DNA of 64,000 bases from contig NZ_JAWLAR010000008.1 of the NCBI RefSeq assembly GCF_041395345.1, positions 124,001 to 188,000 of the forward strand. Direction: 5' to 3'. This document shows, in pieces, positions 8,774 to 16,793 of this stretch; the stretch's first letter is position 1; every line of letters starts with the position of its first letter. Origin of the DNA: Dokdonella sp041395345. GTDB taxonomy: Bacteria > Pseudomonadota > Gammaproteobacteria > Xanthomonadales > Rhodanobacteraceae. The notes under the pieces were generated by a model. The model saw only the letters and a program-made list of their open reading frames with translations. It did no database searches and was not told the DNA's origin. A program made the translations under genes and the position numbers.

Positions 8774-9705
8774 CACAGCAGCCCCCTGTTCGGCAGCGCG
8801 GCCTTGCACTCCTCGCGGAGCTCGGACAGCCGGTCGGGCAGATGGCCGAGCATGCGTTCGGAGGCCGCAATCAGGTCGACGCACTCCTGTGGCTTGTCCG
8901 AGAGCTTGTAGCCGATGGCCAGCGCGGTGAGCACTGCCGCGTTCGCCTCCGGTGCAAGCCGCGCCATGGTCGGATCGTCCAGATCGACATCGGTACTGGT
9001 GGCGGTCAGTGGTGCCAGCATCACGCCGTGACCATCGGCAACGGCAATCTGGACCTTCACCTTGATCGGATCGGGACTGGTCACAAATCCGCCGACGTAG
9101 GCATCGGCTCCCAGCAGGCGCGCAAACCTGCCATAGCGCTCGGGCACCTTTGGCTGGGCCGTTCCGCAAGGGAAGATGCCCGGCTGTTTTGCGGTGACGA
9201 AATCGGCCTTCTGGATCTGGGTGAGCAGGTCGTAGCGCAAGGTATCGGCGATGCGTGCGGAAAGATCCGGATCGGGTCGTCCCGGTGCGGGCCGGAAATA
9301 TCCGACGATCACGGCAGGCCGGGATTTCTGGATGCAGGCAACGACGCCTTCGGGCAGAAGGCTCAAGGCGTAGCTGACTTCGGTGGGCTTGCCGTTCTCG
9401 ATTTCCACGGTGCGCGACTCCGCGCGAAATCCGTCCAGGCTGGCCACGACTTCGAGCGCTTGCGAGCCCGGGCCCGCAGGCGCAGGGAATTGCAGCTGGA
9501 ACCTGCCTTCATCATCCGTCAGCACGCTGGCTTCGACTTGCGCACCGGCGATGACTTTCACTTCAGCACCGCGAAGCGGCTCATCCGTTGCGCGATCCAG
9601 TACGCTGCCAATCAGCACGGTGGTGCTGGGGGCCGGGTCATCGCCACACCCGACCAGAAGGGCGAAGACGACGCATACCCAGCTATTGCGGTGCCAGTTC
9701 GACAT
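8773..9705 (-). CDS. Outer-membrane lipoprotein with carboxypeptidase-regulatory-like domain
   Basis: 310 residues. ATG 9705 is preferred to the longer frame because GGAGGAGG lies just upstream. A lipobox (ALLVGC, C20) follows a short hydrophobic leader; Gly at +2 suggests outer-membrane sorting. Residues about 30-110 are an Ig-like carboxypeptidase-regulatory fold (VLIGSVLDRATDEPLRGAEV). The rest (RPAVIVGYFRPAPGRPDPDL, then LLGADAYVGG) resembles a TolB/CsgG-like alpha/beta domain, echoing the next gene product. The start lies 23 bases inside the end of the upstream protease gene, and the stop shares a base with the next start. No enzymatic residues are evident. Confidence 0.75.
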   Translation of the reverse strand: MSNWHRNSWVCVVFALLVGCGDDPAPSTTVLIGSVLDRATDEPLRGAEVKVIAGAQVEASVLTDDEGRFQLQFPAPAGPGSQALEVVASLDGFRAESRTVEIENGKPTEVSYALSLLPEGVVACIQKSRPAVIVGYFRPAPGRPDPDLSARIADTLRYDLLTQIQKADFVTAKQPGIFPCGTAQPKVPERYGRFARLLGADAYVGGFVTSPDPIKVKVQIAVADGHGVMLAPLTATSTDVDLDDPTMARLAPEANAAVLTALAIGYKLSDKPQECVDLIAASERMLGHLPDRLSELREECKAALPNRGLL

Positions 9706-10867
9706 GGGCCTCCTCCAGTTCATGGGTCGCCGGCGCGGCGGGACATCCGCTCAAGTCGATCGCCTGTGATGCAGCATCGTCGAAACGCAGGCTGAGCTGC
9801 CAGTTTTCTCCAGGTGACATGCCTGCCAGCGTGATACCTGCCGCACCACCGGGTGACAGCGGCCGGGATTCCGTCTTCCCGCTCTCTCGGCGGACGTCGA
9901 CAACGCGGGCGGTCTTTCCGCCCGAAACGGGTTGCACCCTGACCTGCAGCAGGCAGTCGCGCGGACGAAGCATCCACCAGCTTGCGCCTGCGACCAGGGC
10001 AAGGACGAGCAACGCGATGGCCGCGCGACGGATGCCGGAAGGTATCTGCACGGTTTTCGTCGGCGTGGTCGGGAACGCGTTGCGACGCGTGTCGAGCGCA
10101 TCGCGGATATGCGAGGCGGCGATCGCGTTGCGCTGCATGGCCATGTCGTCGGCGGCACGATGCAAGCCGACCAGCGCACCTGATTGGTCGAAGATGCCGC
10201 CGCCACTCATGCCTGGCCGGGTCTCGTCGACACCGGAAAGACTGAGCATGCCGGCTGCAGGCGTTCGCTCCTGGCTGAAGGGCCCGGTAGCGAGGTTTTC
10301 GACGATACTGCCGTTCACCCAGATACCGGTGCCCGCTGCGTGTTTGCTCAAGCCGGCACCGCCCGGATAGCCGACGATCCAGACGCTGTCGTCTTCGTCG
10401 ATCTCGCTCCAGCGCAGCGGTCGCCCCTGCTTCTGGAATGCCGGATCGTCGATATCGAGCAGGACCCAGTCATTCGGCGCGTCACGCAGCGCGTCCGGCA
10501 ATGCATCCGGTCGGCCGCCGCAGGGCGACAGCGGACTCAGACTGGCGCGGAAGATGTCCGGGTGATCGCCACAGCGGCGCTTGTCCCTGTAGGTACGCGT
10601 ATAGCCCTGGCCGGGACGCCAGCACAGTATTTCCTCGTAGACGGCGCCGCCCCAGTCGCCCGTTCCGGGAACCTTGCGGCGAACCACATGCGCACAGGTC
10701 AGAAGATAGCGACGTACCGTTCCTGGCTGATCACGATGTTCGATTTCGACGAGCACGCCACTGCCCATGGATGCCGCGTCTTCTGAGGCGAAATCCTTGC
10801 CCGGGCTGCAGGTTCGGGCCTCGATATACCAGACCCTTTGCCTGATATCTGGAGGGGCTTTGCTCAC
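9683..10867 (-). CDS. Membrane-anchored trypsin-like serine protease
   Basis: 394 residues from GTG 10867, overlapping the DUF2235 stop as GTGA. The triad of a trypsin/HtrA-type peptidase is visible: His in LLTCAHVV (H60), Asp in PNDWVLLDI (D133) and Ser in RPGMSGGGIFD (S221). One transmembrane helix (about residues 281-300, AIALLVLALVAGASWWML) follows, then about 95 residues forming a small beta-rich domain. There is no signal peptide, so the protease domain is predicted in the cytoplasm and the tail in the periplasm, beside the two envelope proteins encoded next. It could relay an envelope signal to the cytoplasmic CHAT protease, or the reverse. Topology and role are inferred. Confidence 0.85.
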   Translation of the reverse strand: MSKAPPDIRQRVWYIEARTCSPGKDFASEDAASMGSGVLVEIEHRDQPGTVRRYLLTCAHVVRRKVPGTGDWGGAVYEEILCWRPGQGYTRTYRDKRRCGDHPDIFRASLSPLSPCGGRPDALPDALRDAPNDWVLLDIDDPAFQKQGRPLRWSEIDEDDSVWIVGYPGGAGLSKHAAGTGIWVNGSIVENLATGPFSQERTPAAGMLSLSGVDETRPGMSGGGIFDQSGALVGLHRAADDMAMQRNAIAASHIRDALDTRRNAFPTTPTKTVQIPSGIRRAAIALLVLALVAGASWWMLRPRDCLLQVRVQPVSGGKTARVVDVRRESGKTESRPLSPGGAAGITLAGMSPGENWQLSLRFDDAASQAIDLSGCPAAPATHELEEAHVELAPQ

Positions 10868-11937
10868 GACGGGCGTCCGCGCTCTATCCTCGTTGTGTCG
10901 ACGATGCGGACATTGCCGCTGTCGAGATAGCGTTGAAGGTTATCCGGCCGGTAGTGGCAATTCGCGTCCTTGGATCGATCGACGGCGGACTTGTGCACGG
11001 CCTCGCCATCCTCGCGATGCGCGCCGATCTCACGGATGTTCCGACCCATGGCCTTGTAGGCCATGGTCATCGAGTCTTTCACTTCCGAGTGATAGACCGG
11101 CGCAAAGAATTTCAGGTAGGCCGCATTGAATTTGAGGCCCAGGGCCTCGGCCTTTTCGATGATCCAGTGCAGGGCTTCGTTGGCAAGTCCGTCCGGCGTG
11201 TAGCCGCCGCCGATATTGCTGTGGACGCCGGCGAACCAGGCCTGTTCGAGCTGACCCTGCCAGTCTGCCGGCCGCTTCCAGAGATCAGGAGCGAACGGCT
11301 TGCGTTGTTCGTCGATGGCCAGTGCATGAAAGGCATTCTGGATATGCCCGTTCAATGCGATGTCGTGATACTTGTACTTGTTTCGATTGACCACGCGCCC
11401 CAGGAATCCGGGTGCGCCCAGCGAACCGACCGTATCCCAGACCCCGATCATGCGTATCGGAGGACATTCCCGTCGGACCTTCACGTTGTGGAAGATCTGC
11501 TCCCAGCGCGGTGTTCCGGCCGTTTCGTTCGATTCGTAGGCCGCATAGACATCGGGCACGTAGTAGTCGTCTCCCTTGTCCAGCAATCCGACCCGATTCA
11601 TGAAGCCGGCCAGGGTACGCACGGTGAAGGCACCGCGGCTGAATCCGAACAGATAGATCTCATCGCCTTCCTCGTAGTTGTAGCTGAGGAAGCGGTAGAT
11701 ATCGCGCACATTGCGTTCGATGCCGCGACCGAAGGCCCCGCCGGTCACCTTGTCGAGCCCGCCGCTGGTGCCGACCCCTTCATCATAGAAGACCACCTGG
11801 TCCACGCCATCGCCGCCGCGAGGCAGCACGGCGCGCGCCAGTTTGGTCACGTTGGTGGGACGACGCTTGCCGGTGTCTTCGTCCAGCTGGTCTCGCACGT
11901 TCCAGGTGCCATCTGCGCAAACAACGATCCGTTTCAT
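10864..11937 (-). CDS. DUF2235 alpha/beta hydrolase (Tle-like phospholipase family)
   Basis: 357 residues. ATG 11937 has a strong GGAGGAAC ribosome site. The start MKRIVVCADGTWN is the signature of DUF2235 (PF09994), the catalytic fold of several type VI phospholipase effectors. The expected catalytic residues are present: nucleophile in LFGFSRGAF (S100), Asp in MIGVWDTVG (D168) and His in WFAGVHSNIGGG (H239). There is no signal peptide. No type VI genes (VgrG, PAAR, Hcp) are near, so export as a T6SS toxin is not supported. As first gene of a five-gene coupled operon with two proteases it is better read as a resident hydrolase, perhaps a membrane-damaging effector held in check. Substrate unproven. 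Confidence 0.85.
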   Translation of the reverse strand: MKRIVVCADGTWNVRDQLDEDTGKRRPTNVTKLARAVLPRGGDGVDQVVFYDEGVGTSGGLDKVTGGAFGRGIERNVRDIYRFLSYNYEEGDEIYLFGFSRGAFTVRTLAGFMNRVGLLDKGDDYYVPDVYAAYESNETAGTPRWEQIFHNVKVRRECPPIRMIGVWDTVGSLGAPGFLGRVVNRNKYKYHDIALNGHIQNAFHALAIDEQRKPFAPDLWKRPADWQGQLEQAWFAGVHSNIGGGYTPDGLANEALHWIIEKAEALGLKFNAAYLKFFAPVYHSEVKDSMTMAYKAMGRNIREIGAHREDGEAVHKSAVDRSKDANCHYRPDNLQRYLDSGNVRIVDTTRIERGRPS

Positions 11938-12027
11938 GAGTTCCTCCCGGCCCGATACACCCCTCGACTCCCGTCGAGAAATCGGTCAAATGGCTGATCC
12001 GAAAACGCGAAACATTCTACCGTCTGG

Positions 12028-12054
12028 AATATACTTTTTCCACACACAAGTCAA
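12028..12054 (-). promoter_or_regulatory. Candidate sigma-70 promoter of the hydrolase-protease operon
   Basis: Read on the minus strand: TTGACT (12049-12054), a 15-base spacer, then TATATT (12028-12033), in an AT-rich patch. It would give a leader of about 85 bases before ATG 11937. The spacer is short of the optimal 17, so this is a candidate only. Confidence 0.4.
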
Positions 12055-12143
12055 TCAGGCCAGCCGGAATTTGCAGCCTGAAATTTCATCCAGAACGCAG
12101 GAGATTTATCGGGGTCTATGCTTTTCGGCACGCAAGGACAAAA

Positions 12144-12281
12144 GCATCGCCCTTGACGGGCCTCCTACGCGGCTGCGGAACAGTGGCGCGGATACCAGTG
12201 CGCATGGCGGTCCTTTTGATTCAACTCCGCGTCGGCAGGCCGGGAATCTTGTCGCTGTAGGAGGCCCGTCAGGGGCGATGC
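12144..12281. repeat. Inverted pair of REP palindromes (family A) upstream of RAYT
   Basis: Copies at 12144-12168 (GCATCGCCCTTGACGGGCC) and 12257-12281 (GTAGGAGGCCCGTCAGGGGC) face each other across about 90 bases. Such REP doublets are the substrate of RAYT proteins. This 11938-12352 stretch otherwise holds only the operon promoter. Confidence 0.75.
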
Positions 12282-12352
12282 TCTTCGACACGATTCGATT
12301 CGCCTGAAAGCAGAATCGAGTCGATTTCCTACACGATATTCCGAATCTGGCC

Positions 12353-12880
12353 ATGCCACCCGTTGTCACGGATCTGGATCATGGACAGATGATCAGGCAA
12401 CACTATCCAGCAAGAGGCAGAGCCCGGCTACGGCAAGGTCGCAGCAGCGAAACGGGACGGATCTATCTGGTCACTTTCACCACCCGTGATCGCTTTCCGT
12501 TGTTCACCGACTGGTCGATAGCCACCGTGTTCGCCAGGACATTGACGAATCGGCTGCTGTGGAGAGCGTCCCGCCTGCACTGCTGGGTGTTGATGCCGAA
12601 TCACTGGCATGGCCTCATAGAACCAGGACCGCAAGACACTTTGTCCACGCTGGTCGGAAGGATCAAGGCCTGCACCGCTCGCGCGGTGAATCAAGCACGT
12701 GCGACGACCTCGAGCGTCTGGGCGGACGGATTCCACGACCATGCGGTTCGCAAAGAAGAAGACGTCGTCGATATGGCGCGCTACATCGTCCTGAATCCTG
12801 TAAGGGCCGGGATGGTCGATCGTGCAGGCCTGTACCCGTTCTGGGACGCAATATGGATTGGTGCAGGGCGCGCGCCTTGA
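12353..12880 (+). CDS. REP-associated tyrosine transposase (RAYT)
   Basis: 175 residues, Y1_Tnp (PF01797) fold. The metal-binding HUH motif is PNHWHGLI (about residues 83-90). The conserved block ARYIVLNPVRAGMV near the C-terminus holds the presumed catalytic tyrosine. Start could be ATG 12353 or ATG 12389; neither has a strong ribosome site. RAYTs are domesticated single-copy relatives of IS200/IS605 transposases that mobilise or maintain REP sequences. Inverted REP pairs lie at both sides (12144-12281 and 12964-13035), giving a complete REP-RAYT unit. The family A repeats elsewhere (3.1, 4.4 and 4.6 kb) are likely its products. Confidence 0.85.
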   Translation: MPPVVTDLDHGQMIRQHYPARGRARLRQGRSSETGRIYLVTFTTRDRFPLFTDWSIATVFARTLTNRLLWRASRLHCWVLMPNHWHGLIEPGPQDTLSTLVGRIKACTARAVNQARATTSSVWADGFHDHAVRKEEDVVDMARYIVLNPVRAGMVDRAGLYPFWDAIWIGAGRAP

Positions 12881-12963
12881 TGGTTTCAGCGCCACTCTGC
12901 ATCGCAATTATCCCGACCGAATCCAGCCGGGGCACGAAAGCATCGCGACATTTCCAAGTCACC

Positions 12964-13035
12964 GCAGGAGGCCCGCCACGGGCGAGGCTCTTCAACACGT
13001 TTCGAAAGGAGCATCGACCCTGTCGGGCCTTTTAC
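12964..13035. repeat. Inverted pair of REP palindromes (family A) downstream of RAYT
   Basis: Copies at about 12964-12990 (GCAGGAGGCCCGCCACGGGC) and 13011-13035 (GCATCGACCCTGTCGGGCC) in opposite orientation. The region 12881-13084 shows no gene. Confidence 0.7.
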
Positions 13036-13084
13036 GAAGAAGAACCGGTGAGCGGCAGAGTGCAGTGATTTCGTCCAGACGGCA

Positions 13085-13360
13085 TCACGCAACCTTGTTT
13101 CGGGTTTCGCCCTTGTTGCGGATCTCGTTCTGCCGGTCACGAAAGCGTTGCAGGGCTTCGCCCAGGGCTTTAGCGCGATCGCGGAACTGCAGCATCTGCT
13201 GGCGAGTCTGGATCACGCTGCGGACCAGGTCGGCGCGCTGGCGGAGCTGGTCTTCGGTCATGGGCATGTCGAGTGGCGCAAGATCCGAGCAGATCGATCC
13301 GATGGCTTGCAGCGAAGCCACGGCGACCTTGGCATTTGCGGATGCTTCTTTCATTGACAT
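13085..13360 (-). CDS. Small helical protein of unknown function
   Basis: 91 residues from ATG 13360, with GGAG eight to eleven bases upstream, so the start is well supported. The sequence is helical and likely coiled coil (LRQRADLVRSVIQTRQQ, FRDRAKALGEALQRFRDR), with a basic tail. No signal peptide, membrane segment or family is recognised. It stands alone between the RAYT unit and a second small gene on the other strand. A real gene is likelier than not because of the ribosome site and protein-like composition. Confidence 0.5.
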   Translation of the reverse strand: MSMKEASANAKVAVASLQAIGSICSDLAPLDMPMTEDQLRQRADLVRSVIQTRQQMLQFRDRAKALGEALQRFRDRQNEIRNKGETRNKVA

Positions 13361-13835
13361 GATGGTTCTCCAGAGCTCTTGCGCACGGGTAATCGTCTTT
13401 CAGGAAACGGTTCGCCATGCGGGTTCGCGAATGCATGATTGCCCTCTGGCAGTCGCTACCGATCGGCATGAACCTGCAACGCAATCCCGTCCTGGCCTTA
13501 AGGCCTCAACGACGGATTTCATTGACCGATTCGATTCTGATCCGCTGGCCTGAACACCACCTAATCCGCAGTGCTCCACGCTCGGGAAGTGCGATGCGTC
13601 CGACACTTTTTCTGCACAGGCAGCGCACAGCTGAACAGGGAGCGTGTCCGGGTTAACTGTCCCTTCACATTCGCGGCCGAAAATGGGCGCTGTCAACAAA
13701 GGTGAACAAGGGTCGAGTGAACAGCTTAAGTTCGTCGAACTTGCCTATGGTTGCACTCGATTCGATCTTTCGTAACCGATCCGTTCATTGACGATAAGAC
13801 ACACTTGTCTAAGCAGGCGAACCTGGAGAAGAAAT
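13361..13835. other. 475-base intergenic stretch, no gene seen
   Basis: This lies between the divergent starts of two small genes. Open frames here (for example 13400-13699 minus) have no ribosome site or recognisable protein. It presumably holds the two promoters; no convincing -35/-10 pair was found. Confidence 0.4.
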
Positions 13836-14099
13836 TTGAACGTGACAATCCTCTTCGGTGACCGGGAAAGGAAATGCTCCCTGGACGAAATCGTGCAGCG
13901 CGCGCACGCCGCGGTGGACGCCGTCATCGAGCCGTTGCGTGCATCCTCTCCCTCCTCGCAAGATACAGGACCGGTGTGGCACGGCGTCGCCATGCAGATC
14001 GACTGCCGCGAAGACTCCGAATATCAGCAGTTGTTGCGCGCCATCGAGGTCAACTGCGCCCTGCGCCGCATCGCAGTGATGGGTGTGCGTACGGCTTGA
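13836..14099 (+). CDS. Small protein of unknown function
   Basis: 87 residues from TTG 13836, chosen because GGAGAA lies seven bases upstream; GTG 13842 is the alternative. The longer frame from 13788 has no ribosome site. The protein begins NVTILFGDRERKCSLDEIVQ and ends in CALRRIAVMGVRTA, with mixed strands and helices and no membrane segment or signal peptide. Not recognised. Confidence 0.5.
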   Translation: MNVTILFGDRERKCSLDEIVQRAHAAVDAVIEPLRASSPSSQDTGPVWHGVAMQIDCREDSEYQQLLRAIEVNCALRRIAVMGVRTA

Positions 14100-14220
14100 T
14101 GGGTGATTGGAGGATTGGCTTGTCAAACATCCGCCCTGCGCAAGTGTCGTTCGCGCAAATCGTTTAATAGATCTGAATGAACGTTCTGTCATGGTCAGGG
14201 GCCGAAGTCGCACATATCTA

Positions 14221-14297
14221 GCGGCGGGTCTCGGACGCACCTGCTTTTCGCGGCGTCTAGAAAACACGAGCAGGCGGGTCTGAGACCCGCCCCTACA
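14221..14297. repeat. REP-like pair (family B)
   Basis: A degenerate unit (GCGGCGGGTCTCGGACGCAC, 14221-14240) and a good unit (CAGGCGGGTCTGAGACCCGC, about 14271-14297) flank a short spacer. The 14100-14422 stretch has no gene; it should hold the promoter of the GT41 gene. Confidence 0.7.
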
Positions 14298-14422
14298 AAG
14301 CCCGTTACTGCAACATTTTCGACACGAACGACCGGCCGGCGCCGGGGCGATGAAACAACGCCGTGCGTGACACTGCTCGTCAGCTTCGCTAATTTGTGCG
14401 ATTGGCCTGATCGCAGACACTC

Positions 14423-16498
14423 GTGGACCAGCAGCTCGACAGCATCGCCCAACTGATTGGCCAGGGTCGCCCCGACCTTGCCGCACAACAGGCTGCTCAG
14501 TTGCGCGCCCAATATCCCGACGCATCGGAGCCGGCACGGCTGCACGGGGTCGCCCTTCTCAGCATGAACCGGGTCGACGAAGCGGTGGCCACGCTGGAAA
14601 TTGCGCAACGTCTGGATCCGAAATCGATCGAGACCATTTGCAATCTGTCCAGTGCATTGATGGCAAAGGGCGATGCGCAAGCCGCACTGATCGTTATTGA
14701 ATCTGCCCGCCTGATCGCACCCGCGCACCCGGCCGTGCTCAACGGCCTTGGCAACGCGCGACGCGCGGTGGGCGATGCACAAGGTTCGCGCGATGCCTAC
14801 TTTGAAGCGACCCGGGCTGCACCGGCCTATCTCGGTGCCTGGCTGAATCTGGCAGCGGCCGAACTGGCACTCGGCAAGGCTGGCGAGAGCGAGCGCATCC
14901 TGCGCATGATCCTGAAGCAGACCCCGCATCCGCAGGCCCTGTTGCTGCTGGCGCAATCGCTGGTCGCGCAACAGCGCCTGGACGAGGCAGCCAGCGTCTG
15001 CCGGGAAGGCGAACGCCTGGCCGCGGACGACGCCCATTTCCCGTATCAACTCGGGCAGATTGCGGACGAGCAAAAGCTGCCGGAGGATGCCGCCCGGGCC
15101 CATGCGCGCGCTGTCAGCCTCAATCCCGGGTTGACCGGCGCCCTCGCCCAACTGGTCTTCATCAAGCGTCAGCTTTGCGATGACGAAAACCTCGAGTCAC
15201 TCTCCAGCCGCTTGCGCGCGGCCGTGGCTCAGGGCGCTTCCGACATCGCACCGTTCGGTTTCCTGGCCGAACCGGCCAGTGCAGAGGAACAACGCCAGTG
15301 CGCCCGGCAATTTGCCGACGGGCTCGCACGCCGGGTAGACCCGATTCGGAGCCGGTCGCATTTCACGCATCGCCGCCGACAAGCCGGCGAGCGCCTGCGG
15401 GTCGGCTTTGCCTCGAACGGCTTTGGCAACCATCCGACCGGATTACTGACCGTCGCCTTTTTCGAGGCACTGGCGCAACACGACATCGAAACGCATCTGT
15501 TCGCGACTGCGCCCGCAGACGGATCGCCGGTGCAGGAACGCCTGCAGCACGCCGCCAGTCACTGGCACGAGCTTGGCGGATCGACCTCGCGGGCCATGGC
15601 GGAATCCATTGCCGCAACGGAGGTTGAGATCCTGGTCGACCTGCGCGTCTGGGGGGGCGGCAACATCAGTGATGCGCTGGTGTTGCGTCCCGCCCCGGTG
15701 CAGGTCAACTGGCTGGCCTATCCGGGGACGTCGGGCGCAGACTGGATCGACTACGTGATCGCCGATCGTCAGGTACTCCCGGCCAGCCTGTGCCCGCATT
15801 TCTCCGAGCAGGTCGCGTGGTTGCCACGCTGCTTCCAGCCTTCGGATCCCGGTCGAAGCGTGGCCGAACCCCCGTTACGCAAGCAATGTGGCTTGCCGGA
15901 TTCAGGCACCGTCTACGTGTGCTTCAACAACAGCTACAAGCTGGATCATCGCAGTCGACAGCGCATGTTCGCGATCCTGCGCGCGGTGCCCGATTCGGTC
16001 CTTTGGCTGCTGTCAGGACCCGGCAACAGCAACGATCGCCTGCGCGACATCACCACCGTGGCGGGGGTTGATCCGCAGCGGCTGGTTTTCATGGACAAGC
16101 TTCCACATGCCGACTACCTGGCCCGCTATCGACATGCCGATCTGTTTCTGGATACCAGCACTTACAACGCGCATACGACCGCTTCAGACGCGATCTGGGC
16201 CGGCTGCCCGGTACTGACCACCGCCGGCGAGACTTTTGCCGCCCGCGTGGCGGCCAGCCTCAATCATCATCTCGGCTTGCAGGAGCTCAACGTTCCTGAT
16301 GATGATGCCTTCATCGAGACGGCCATTCGCTTGGGCCAGGACCGCGCCGCCCGCGACCAACTGCATGACCGGCTCGCCGAGCGCCGACACGCCAGCGGCC
16401 TGTTCGACATGCATGCCTTCGCCGCAGATTTCGCGCAGCTGCTGGAGAGGATGGCCGACCGTCACCGCCAGGGGCTCCCTCCGATGGCACTGACCTGA
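14423..16498 (+). CDS. TPR-containing O-GlcNAc transferase-like protein (GT41/SPINDLY family)
   Basis: 691 residues from GTG 14423; the ribosome site is weak. Residues about 1-270 are tetratricopeptide repeats (for example ALLSMNRVDEAVATLEIAQ, HPAVLNGLGNARRAVGDAQG). The C-terminal half matches bacterial OGT/SPINDLY catalytic regions: FGNHPTGLL, YPGTSGADWIDYVIAD, FNNSYKLD, NAHTTASDAIWAG and GETFAARVAASL. These blocks bind the UDP-sugar in GT41 enzymes. The segment usually reading DL(N/D)GHT is DLRVWGGG here. Likely a cytoplasmic protein glycosyltransferase; target unknown. It lies near type IV pilin genes, but no link is shown. Confidence 0.85.
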   Translation: MDQQLDSIAQLIGQGRPDLAAQQAAQLRAQYPDASEPARLHGVALLSMNRVDEAVATLEIAQRLDPKSIETICNLSSALMAKGDAQAALIVIESARLIAPAHPAVLNGLGNARRAVGDAQGSRDAYFEATRAAPAYLGAWLNLAAAELALGKAGESERILRMILKQTPHPQALLLLAQSLVAQQRLDEAASVCREGERLAADDAHFPYQLGQIADEQKLPEDAARAHARAVSLNPGLTGALAQLVFIKRQLCDDENLESLSSRLRAAVAQGASDIAPFGFLAEPASAEEQRQCARQFADGLARRVDPIRSRSHFTHRRRQAGERLRVGFASNGFGNHPTGLLTVAFFEALAQHDIETHLFATAPADGSPVQERLQHAASHWHELGGSTSRAMAESIAATEVEILVDLRVWGGGNISDALVLRPAPVQVNWLAYPGTSGADWIDYVIADRQVLPASLCPHFSEQVAWLPRCFQPSDPGRSVAEPPLRKQCGLPDSGTVYVCFNNSYKLDHRSRQRMFAILRAVPDSVLWLLSGPGNSNDRLRDITTVAGVDPQRLVFMDKLPHADYLARYRHADLFLDTSTYNAHTTASDAIWAGCPVLTTAGETFAARVAASLNHHLGLQELNVPDDDAFIETAIRLGQDRAARDQLHDRLAERRHASGLFDMHAFAADFAQLLERMADRHRQGLPPMALT

Positions 16499-16507
16499 GG
16501 CAACGTT

Positions 16508-16718
16508 GACGCAGCCGTCATTCCAGCGAAGGCTGGACTGCGGAGGCAGGATGCCGGAACGAATATTCGCGTAGCGAATGGCCCGAAGGGCTTGCTGCAG
16601 GAGCAGCATGCAATCCAGTTCTTTTTCTTGTATCTGCAAATCAAGCGCAAACCGGATCTCGGCCAGACCAGCCATCCGGCCGTTGGGAAGCGCTCCCAGC
16701 CTTCGCCGGGATGAAGCG
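16508..16718. repeat. Diverged inverted repeat pair (family C-like)
   Basis: GTCATTCCAGCGAAGGCTGG at about 16516 and CCCAGCCTTCGCCGGGATGA at about 16696 are inverted copies about 180 bases apart. They occupy most of the gap between the GT41 gene and moaB and relate to the repeats inside mrfB. Confidence 0.6.
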
Positions 16719-16793
16719 CCATTGAGTTAATGCCGTTCTGCTCTCGCTCCCTCCCCTATCGACTGAAACCGGCACTCAAGCTAGGCTCGGACC

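Noticed and set aside
3258..11937. Gasdermin partner for the CHAT protease
   Set aside because: No small protein with gasdermin-like amphipathic strands or lipidated N-terminal Cys was found in or near the operon.
10864..11937. Type VI secretion effector
   Set aside because: No VgrG, PAAR, Hcp or immunity gene nearby; the operon context is proteases and envelope proteins.
10933..11997. 354-codon plus-strand frame
   Set aside because: Antisense shadow of the DUF2235 gene, whose catalytic residues are intact.
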